Positions 57,062-64,000 of a stretch of 64,000 bases of DNA are shown here, piece by piece. Source of the DNA: Anaeramoeba flamelloides (taxonomy: Eukaryota > Metamonada > Anaeramoebidae). The notes under the pieces are model-generated. The model worked only from the letters and a program-made list of their open reading frames with translations, searched no databases and was not told the origin of the DNA. The stretch's first letter is position 1. Every line of letters starts with the position of its first letter. Position numbers and translations under genes: made by a program. The stretch is taken from assembly GCA_027625915.1 (NCBI GenBank), contig JANTQA010000033.1, forward strand, positions 4,898,001-4,962,000, written 5' to 3'.

Positions 57062-59681
57062 TTTCTTTTATTAAATCTTGAATATTGAGAAATTTCTTCC
57101 ACAACCCAATTGATGGAATCTTTCCGAATCAAATTTATTAGAACTTTTTCTAAATATTTTTTAATTATTAAGTGGTCACGTTTAGGTACGATCAACGAAG
57201 AAACATTACAAGAAATATATGAAATAGGAAATTTTGGGATTTGTTGAAAAATTGTTCCAATACCCTTATTATTAAAAACAGAAAAATAGCTGTGTTGGTA
57301 AATTGAATACGAATCCATATTTTCTGATTTTTTAAAGGGTAATTGGATTATTTTTGAATGCTTTTTATCAAATATTTGAACTAGATTTGGAAAAGATTTT
57401 CCTTTGTACTTTTTTGTTGCATATTCTAAACTATTTAGGCTTGAATTAGATGAATTTCTATTTTTTTTCTTATCTTGACTAACTTCACTATTGCTTTTGC
57501 TTTGGATTTTACTATGATTTGTAGTTTTCCTCTTGTTTATTATTTTGTTTTTGTTCCTTCTTCTGCTTTGTCCCCGACTACTACCACTACTCGTATCGCT
57601 ATTATATTGGAATTTAGTGTTTTTTTTTTGGTTTCTTATCCTCAAATAGTTTTTCTTTTTATCTCGATTCATTATTAATGAAGAATTTGAATTAAAACTT
57701 TGAATACATCTTCTTATTAAAATACAATTATATTTGTTTATACATTGGATTCTAATTGAATATTCTCTTTGCTGTGAATTCTCAATACGCAATTCAAATA
57801 TTCTTTGCTTATTCGGATTTGTGGCTATCCTAACTGAACATTCTTCCCAATAAAATTCAATATTATCTAAATAATTTAAATCCCTTATTTTATAATTTTT
57901 ATAATTATTTTGGTTAATATTTGTCTCTTCAATAGAAAAAATTTCAAAATGGATTTTATCTAAAATTAGTAATCCGCTTATATAATCATTTTTTTTTTTA
58001 TCATACATCTTGATTAAATATCTTGCAGTCCCATTATAAATACATCTTAAATTTAAAGCTGAAATTTCGTCTTGAGGCCTAATGATATTCCCATTAATTT
58101 TGATTGTTTCTGAATTTTTTAAACAATAGTATTTAAACATTGAAAAAGTTTTTGATAAAATCAATCTTTCAGATGCTGTTTTTGTTATTAATAAAAATGT
58201 CTGATCATTTTCTTGATATTTTTCTTTTTCTTTTTCTTTTTCTTCTTCATTTTCATTTTCTTTTTCTTTTTCAATTTCTTTTTCAATTTCTTTTTCTTTT
58301 TCTTTTTCTTTTTCTATTTCTATTTCAATTTCTTTTTCTTTATTTTGATCTTTCTCTTTCTCTTTTTCTTTTTCCTTTTCTCTTTCTCTTTCTCTTTCTT
58401 TTTCCTTTTCTTTTTCTTTTTCTTTTTCTTCTTCACATTGAAGTTCTATATATATTTCTCTGTCTTTCTCTTCTAAAAGAATTTCTTTTGATCTTTTTTG
58501 AATTCCAGTTTTATTTTTTAATTGATCTTTTTCATTTTTGTTTTCAGTTTCAATTTCATTTTTATTGTCATTTTCAACTATTACTAGAAGAAGTTTTGTT
58601 GGATCGTTTTTTGAAATACAAATTTTTGAATTGGCTACATCTTTGTATTTCCGAACGATTGGTTTTTTTCCTTCCATTTGAAAAAGAAACCCTTCGTAAT
58701 TTAATCTCAAAATTGATGATATTTCAAACAAATGATTATTTCCTTCTTTAATTAAACAATTAAATTGGAACTCAGCACAACCAATTGCAAACAGTTTCTG
58801 TACCCTTTTTAATGGGAAGCTTGATTGGGCTATTGGCACACTCCGAATGGAAAAATCGTTTTGAAAAGAGTCCTTATTGAAATAAATGAATGAGCATTCT
58901 TTTAAGATCTCAACTCCAGTGGAGTATTCGATATTTAAATTAGAATCTAATGGGTTCACGGGACTTGTGATTACACTTGAAGTGGTGCTTTCAGTTGTCG
59001 AAAAGAAATCATTGATTTTATTTTGGCTCATGAGAGGATTATTCTTTGATGTGTTGAACAATTTCGACATACTGACATGATCTAGGGTTGGTTGAAACCC
59101 CTTCATCGCCGCAACTAATGCAAACTCTCCCATTAAAGTTAATAAGGGAACGATACTTGATTGTTGAATTAAGTAGTCAACATTTAAATTTGAAACATAG
59201 ACACCATATCGTTCACAACAATTTATTAATTGTTTTAAATTTTCAAGGATTGAATTACTAATTATTTGTTTTTTTTTATTTTCCAAAGAGAGAAGAAAAA
59301 AAAAAAAAAAAAAAGGTGTTTATGGAAACAAGAGTTCCAAATTCCAGAAAATACAATTACTCAGAAAAGGGAAAGGTTTTGATCAAAATTAACAAAATTA
59401 TTAAAAAAAAGTTTTTTTTACCTTTCAGGGTGAGTTATTGAATTCGGCTGAATAACATTCACCACTTTACAAGAAACAACAATAAAATGTTGAAATGAAG
59501 GTTTAATTGGAAGAGAGGTGTTGAGTACAATACACATCCAGCCAAGGACATTGACTTGATCATTATTTAATCTTCTTCTATTATCTTTAATTAAAAAAAT
59601 GTTTAAAACAAAATTGATGGGTTTTTAGTATTTTCCATCCATAAAAAAAAAAAAAACTATTAAAAAGAAAGAATTACTCAT
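53440..59681 (-). CDS. Giant CH-domain protein with a tandem array of PH-like modules
   Basis: Model: complement(53440..59257, 59422..59584, 59678..59681), 1994 residues. Exon 1 is ATG plus one base before GTAATT. Exon 2 reads MNNRRRLNNDQVNVLGWMCI and VVNVIQPNSITHPE; exon 3 resumes SNSILENLKQLINCCERYG, together forming a type-3-like calponin-homology domain of about 110 residues. The rest contains about nine segments of 100-130 residues that each look like a beta-rich PH-like fold ending in an amphipathic helix (for example FLTLRFHLDEYWFLNIKFYD, ITLEFQNVIDSQDFQKIFN, YFVGFQNPQQRANFIWNF, RIVRFQNKDLAIKFMKEF). KE-rich (near 58210-58440) and Asn-rich (near 57030-57060) linkers separate them. CH domains commonly bind actin; PH-like folds often bind lipid or protein. 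A membrane-cytoskeleton scaffold is a reasonable inference, but no family name applies. Confidence 0.75.
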
Positions 59682-61961
59682 CGAAACAATTTGATCAAAT
59701 TCGAAAAGAAGAAAAAATTTTCTTTTTGGAAAGAAAAGAGGGTAATTAGAAAAAAAAAGATTAAAAAATGATTTTTATTTTTTTCCATTTTAAAAATTTA
59801 CCCAAACCAAAAACACCTCTTTTAAACTGAAAAAAAATAAGTTTCTAAGAAGAAGTTTACAAACTTTCTTTTAAATGTCAAACAAAAATTACAACACTGA
59901 TTTTATGATACTATCATATTTTTTGTTTTGTTATTTTTATTACTGAAAAGAAAAATTTAATATAATCCACAGTTCATTCGAAATTAAATATTCTAAAAGA
60001 AAAAAGCGAATTTTTTGTTAAAAAACGAGCGAACAGAATTTTGAAAAAGAAGAAAATCGATTTCTAAAGGAAATTCAGGAAATAATTAATCGGGATTCAT
60101 TTGAGAATTAAATTTAAACTCTTTTCTTGTGGTATTTATAAGAACTGTTCTTCTCGATATCAAACAGAATAATTTTAAAAAAACTTTTCCAAATCAAAGA
60201 CTATTTAGAATTAGCCATATTTCTTTTTGAAATCAGGAACAAATTATTGTGTTTTTAAATTTGAAATCTTACATTCATTTTAAAATTAGATGCACGATAG
60301 AGTAAAATACTCAATATATAGTTTATAAAAGTACCAACCGAAACAATAGAGATCATCAAATCACAATCTCTTTCTTTTGGAAATCAATTCGTAAAAAGAT
60401 AAATACAAGAAGGAAAATGAAGTGAAATACTTTTTCTTATTTATTATTCAAATAACCATAATGATTGATTTTGAGGATTTTTGAAGATAAAATGAATAAT
60501 GGTTGAGTTCCTTCGACCACTTATGTACACTTTTGGGTTATTTGTGTATCTCATGAATTAAATTTGTCGAAAAATCTCAAAAAAGAAAATTTTCTTTCCA
60601 AATATTGACTTTAGCCAAGATTATTAATTGAAAAAATTTAATCTTTATTTCCAGTTTGATCTTTCAAATTCTCATCTTTTTTTCCCGATAAATTTTGCTC
60701 TATGGTATTTTGATTTTACTGTTATTTTCCAATTAATAAATGAAACTTTTTATTTCATTTCCCAAAATGAATATTATTTATTACTGCTACAATCAAAGTA
60801 GAAGAGTAAAAATTTTGTCTTAGTGTTAACTAAGGAAGTTTAATTTATTATCAAAAAATCATTTCTAGATGATGTTGTTAAGATCTTTGGATTTTCTTCA
60901 GCTTATAAAACTTGAAAAATATTGTGGAATATGATCTAAAAATTTTCATTTTTTAATTGGAAAATAATTGTAATTGTTTGAAGTTCCTAAATAAAATTAA
61001 ATTCGAACTCTTTTGATCATAGGAACAATTTTATGAGTCTTTTAATCAAAAGTATTTATCTGAGAAATTTTATACCATTTATTTAAGATTCCAAATTTTT
61101 AAACATAATTTTTTTTAGCAAAAAAATCTATTAGACTTGATATTCTTAACAAGTGCTCAGAAATTAGGCTCTAGTCATTTACCCTGGATATTTACCCAAT
61201 ACTCAAGGAGTGAAACTTGATACTAAAAAGAGTATTGTGAAATTGAGCTGGTTATGATTAACAAAATTTAAATAATATATAAATAAAAATTTCTTATTGA
61301 CAAAAAATTCAATTCAAAAAAAAAAGTTTAAAAAGATTTTATTTGCAATAAATTCAATTACTGACTAAAATAATTAATAGAATCACTCAACAGAAAAAAA
61401 ATTCCAATAAGTAAAAAAAAAGTTATAAATATTTCTCAAAACACAAAAAATTTTTAAAAAAAAATTCAATTTTTTTCTCTTTTTTATATTTCCAAATACT
61501 CAAATTTCATCATTTTGAAAGAAAACGTTTTATAAAAGTATACAATCAATTTATTTCGATAAAATCTAATTTGTGGTTATTTTGTAACTCAATATATTTG
61601 ATAAAATAAAGTATTTTGTAACATTCTTTTGAGAAAAATAACTCATTTTAAAACAAAAAAAAAGAAAAAAATAAAAATAATGAATCTTCGAGATCTCAAA
61701 AAGAAAAAAAGATTGACACTTCTAAACTTATACAATTGTTTTCTAATTATAATTCATAATCATTCAAATTGAGATTTGAGTATATATCTTTCGTCCTTTT
61801 TTCTCAAAATGTCCTCTTTTTTATATTGATCATTACAGATCGATCTCTACATACTGATTGTTTTGTTTCTGAATAGTATTAAGTACTCATAAAATTACAA
61901 TTTTTTTTTTTTTCTATTTCAAAGAATTATTTTTTAGGTTAATTACTAGACCCTTACATAT
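59682..61961. other. AT-rich intergenic stretch upstream of the CH-PH gene
   Basis: 2.3 kb with no recognisable exon, repeat or structured RNA. Confidence 0.5.
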
Positions 61962-62350
61962 CTGCAAAAAGTGATGTCTTACTATTTTAATTTTTTTTAC
62001 TAAATTTGTCATTTTCCCAAAAACTATAAAAATATTCCTATGTTCCCCGACGGAGAGGTTTTTTGTCAACAAACTGAGGTTTCTTATTGCAAAAAAATTC
62101 TATTAAATAATTGAATAAAAACGGTTTGGGGGTGAAACAGAAATTCCAAAATCGAAAATAATTTTCTATTTTCAAAAAAACACCAAAAATTTATATTCTT
62201 TTATTACATTGTTGTTTTGCTCTTAGAACACCGATATTCGTTAACAAAAAAACCCCCGTTGGGGCACATATGAATATTTTTATAGTTTTTGGGAAAATGA
62301 CAAATTTAGTAAAAAAATTTAAAATATTAAGATATCACTTTTTGTAAATG
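61962..62350. mobile_element. Foldback element with about 110-nt arms
   Basis: Left arm GCAAAAAGTGATGTCTTACT through TTCCCAAAAACTATAAAAAT and TATGTTCCCCGACGGAGAGG; the right arm is its inverse (CCCCGTTGGGGCACATATG and back to AAGATATCACTTTTTG). The centre of about 165 nt is unique with no ORF. Different family from the other foldback elements. Confidence 0.8.
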
Positions 62351-63299
62351 TTTATTGAATTACTGAATAATTTAAAATTTTTAATTAATATTATTTTTTA
62401 TTTTTTTTTATTTTTTACAATTCTATTTTTTTGTATATTTTAATAATCAATTCCAGTTGGTGACTATTTTTTGTTTTTATTAATGTCTATTCATTTTCTA
62501 TAAGTTTTATATATATATATAAATTAAGAAAGTTAGTTGATAGTAACCAGTGCTACTAAATCAATTAAAAAAATTAATTATATCTTAAAGCAGAATAGAT
62601 TCTCTTCAAACTGTTTTTCCTTTATTTCTAATTAAAGTTCCTCTCAAGTATTTTTACAATAAAATAAGTTATCAACAATCTTCATCATAAATCCCACAAT
62701 ATAATTATATTTTAATGAAATACTCTACATCTCTAAGCACTGCAAATAACCCAATTACCTAGGTAATAATTTATTTTTATTTGTTTTTGGTTTGTTATTA
62801 AAAATAAAAATAGATTCAAGTTTTTATATATAATCTTAAAAAGATAATTTTCCAATTGAAAAGTTTATATGGTCATATAACAAATAGTAAACTTTAAAAA
62901 GTTTTTTTATCATTTTAAAAATATTTCTTTCATTACATTATTTGTTTAAAGTTAAATTTGTATAACAAACTTTTTTTTTGTCTTGTAAAGTTTGTTTAAA
63001 GATCAAGAAATTTGAGTTTGAATTAATAAGAGTTCAATTTTATTTACTATAATTATATGATTTTTTTCCACTTTTAAAAAGACCATAAATTTATTGATAA
63101 ATAATTGCACCATTTCCAAATCTATTTTAATATCAAACATTAAAATTTGTTATTGATTAATCTCCAATAAGATTATTTTTGAATTTTAGACTTATCCATT
63201 CGAGATAATAATCATTAATAGAATATCTTTATTTATTTAAAAATTAAATATCTCTTTAATTGTTATTTAAAAAATTAAACTATTATTTTTTAAATTAGT
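62351..63299. other. Upstream flank of 5S gene 2
   Basis: AT-rich without genes; the final 60 nt resemble the flank of 5S copy 1. Confidence 0.5.
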
Positions 63300-63420
63300 G
63301 TATTCGGCCATACCCAATTTAATAATCCTGGACACATTCCGAACCCAGAAGATAAACGAATTGAGGGCTAAGCTAGTTAGTGAGATGGGGAACCTCTCGC
63401 GAACACTTGGTGCTGAATAC
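63300..63420 (+). rRNA. 5S ribosomal RNA, copy 2
   Basis: 121 nt, identical to copy 1 except for two substitutions (GATAAACG for GATCAACG, and ATTGAGGG for ATTAAGGG). Helix I and the internal promoter elements are intact. A T run follows. The copies lie 13.4 kb apart in the same orientation. Confidence 0.96.
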
Positions 63421-63428
63421 TTTTTTTT
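63421..63428 (+). terminator. RNA polymerase III T-run terminator
   Basis: Eight T residues directly after the 5S 3' end. Confidence 0.85.
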
Positions 63429-63949
63429 AAATTATTTTTTTCATTTGGAAATCAAAAAATTTTAAAACCAAATCATAATTTTTTTTGAAAAGATAAAAAA
63501 ATCACCCATTCAAATAAAAAATTACAAACAAAAAAAACAAATGAATATTTATGTTTTCACTAGAATCAATTTTACAATGTCAGATAAAATTCAAAATACT
63601 TATATAATTTATATTAATAATATAGCTCTTCAAAACAACTCAAAATCAATATAACACATTTTTATAAAATTTACAATAAATTTATTACCAATTATATAAA
63701 ATTATTTATTACTGAGATCATACATATCCAAAATTGAATAAATAATATAATTGAATAATAGATGAAATAATATTAATTTTATAACTAGAACTATTCTACA
63801 TTTGATTGAAAAATATAATACAAAATTTTTTTAAAAATATTGATTAACAAAAAAAAATACAACAGATCTCAAACTTCTTCAAATTTTTAACAATTATTAT
63901 ATTATCTTTAAATACCATTACTATTTGTATATTTAGGTTTTTTATTACA
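63429..63949. other. Downstream flank of 5S gene 2
   Basis: AT-rich; shares CAAAACAACTCAAAATCAAT-like blocks with the flank of 5S copy 1. No gene seen. Confidence 0.5.
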
Positions 63950-64000
63950 GTCAGTTTCACTTTTAAGGCACAAACTTTCAACGAAATTTAAGGCACAAAA
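63950..64000 (+). mobile_element. Family E left end, cut by the window edge
   Basis: TACAGTCAGTTTCACTTTTA followed by AGGCACAAACTTTCAACGAA matches the terminus of E1. The element continues past the window. It shows that the family begins TACAGTCAG. Confidence 0.75.

Noticed and set aside
56812-58751. Long plus-strand Phe/Leu/Ile frames opposite the CH-PH gene
   Set aside because: Mirror of KE- and Asn-rich coding tracts; the minus-strand gene is far longer and has domains.
1-64000. CRISPR arrays, bacterial operons, tRNA genes, plasmid or phage features
   Set aside because: No regular spacer-repeat array, no cloverleaf recognised by eye, and introns plus 5S type show nuclear eukaryotic DNA. 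Short tRNAs could still be missed without a covariance search.
1-64000. Retroviral, LTR or Polinton-type elements
   Set aside because: No capsid, integrase, protease or LTR pair was seen; the only retroelement traces are LINE C-termini.

Overview
The window is eukaryotic nuclear DNA from a very AT-rich protist. Evidence: GT-AG spliceosomal introns that join into phase-consistent genes, two eukaryotic-type 5S rRNA genes with T-run terminators, Asn-, Lys- and Glu-rich low-complexity tracts in long proteins, and a genome full of non-autonomous DNA transposons and dead LINE copies. The gene style (Ras-like GTPase fused to RGS, Asn runs, TE-filled introns) fits an amoeboid protist such as Anaeramoeba (Metamonada) or an amoebozoan. 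That placement is inference only; no single gene here proves it.

Layout. 1-1884: 3' part of an ankyrin-GTPase-RGS gene. 1885-5380: AT-rich spacer. 5381-11102 (minus): a THH1/TOM1-like 7TM gene whose last intron (4.7 kb) holds several transposons. 11477-11810: small two-exon membrane protein, divergent from it. 12.6-13.6 kb: hairpin repeats and a LINE relic. 15879-16943 (minus): Tho1/SARNP-like mRNA export factor. 19.4-22.0 kb: three dispersed repeats. 22326-22825 (minus): SF3B6 (p14) spliceosome subunit. 26.3-26.9 kb: old foldback element. 26995-27552: four-exon 77-residue protein of unknown role. 28.4-30.6 kb: possible minus-strand exons and two MITEs. 32002-37617: large BIG-type Arf-GEF (DCB-HUS-Sec7-HDS) with a degenerate Sec7 active site. 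39.9 kb: foldback element. 40659-45149 (minus): five-exon DCN1-like neddylation factor with a 3.3 kb TE-filled intron. 45853-46590: histidine phosphatase of the UBASH3 type. 46.8-47.4 kb: large palindrome. 49894 and 63300: 5S rRNA genes. 53440-59681 (minus): 1994-residue protein with a CH domain and about nine PH-like modules.

Several genes belong to conserved eukaryotic cell machinery: vesicle traffic (Arf-GEF), splicing (SF3B6), mRNA export (Tho1-like), cullin neddylation (DCN1) and signalling (Ank-GTPase-RGS, CH-PH protein). No operon-like logic is visible; neighbours are mostly unrelated.

The most unusual signal is in the mobile DNA. Three LINE copies, truncated at three different 5' points, all sit at the same homologous position and in the same orientation inside two related MITE subfamilies, two of them in tandem across a repeated 15-bp target duplication. 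This suggests a target-specific LINE that uses a DNA transposon as its landing site.
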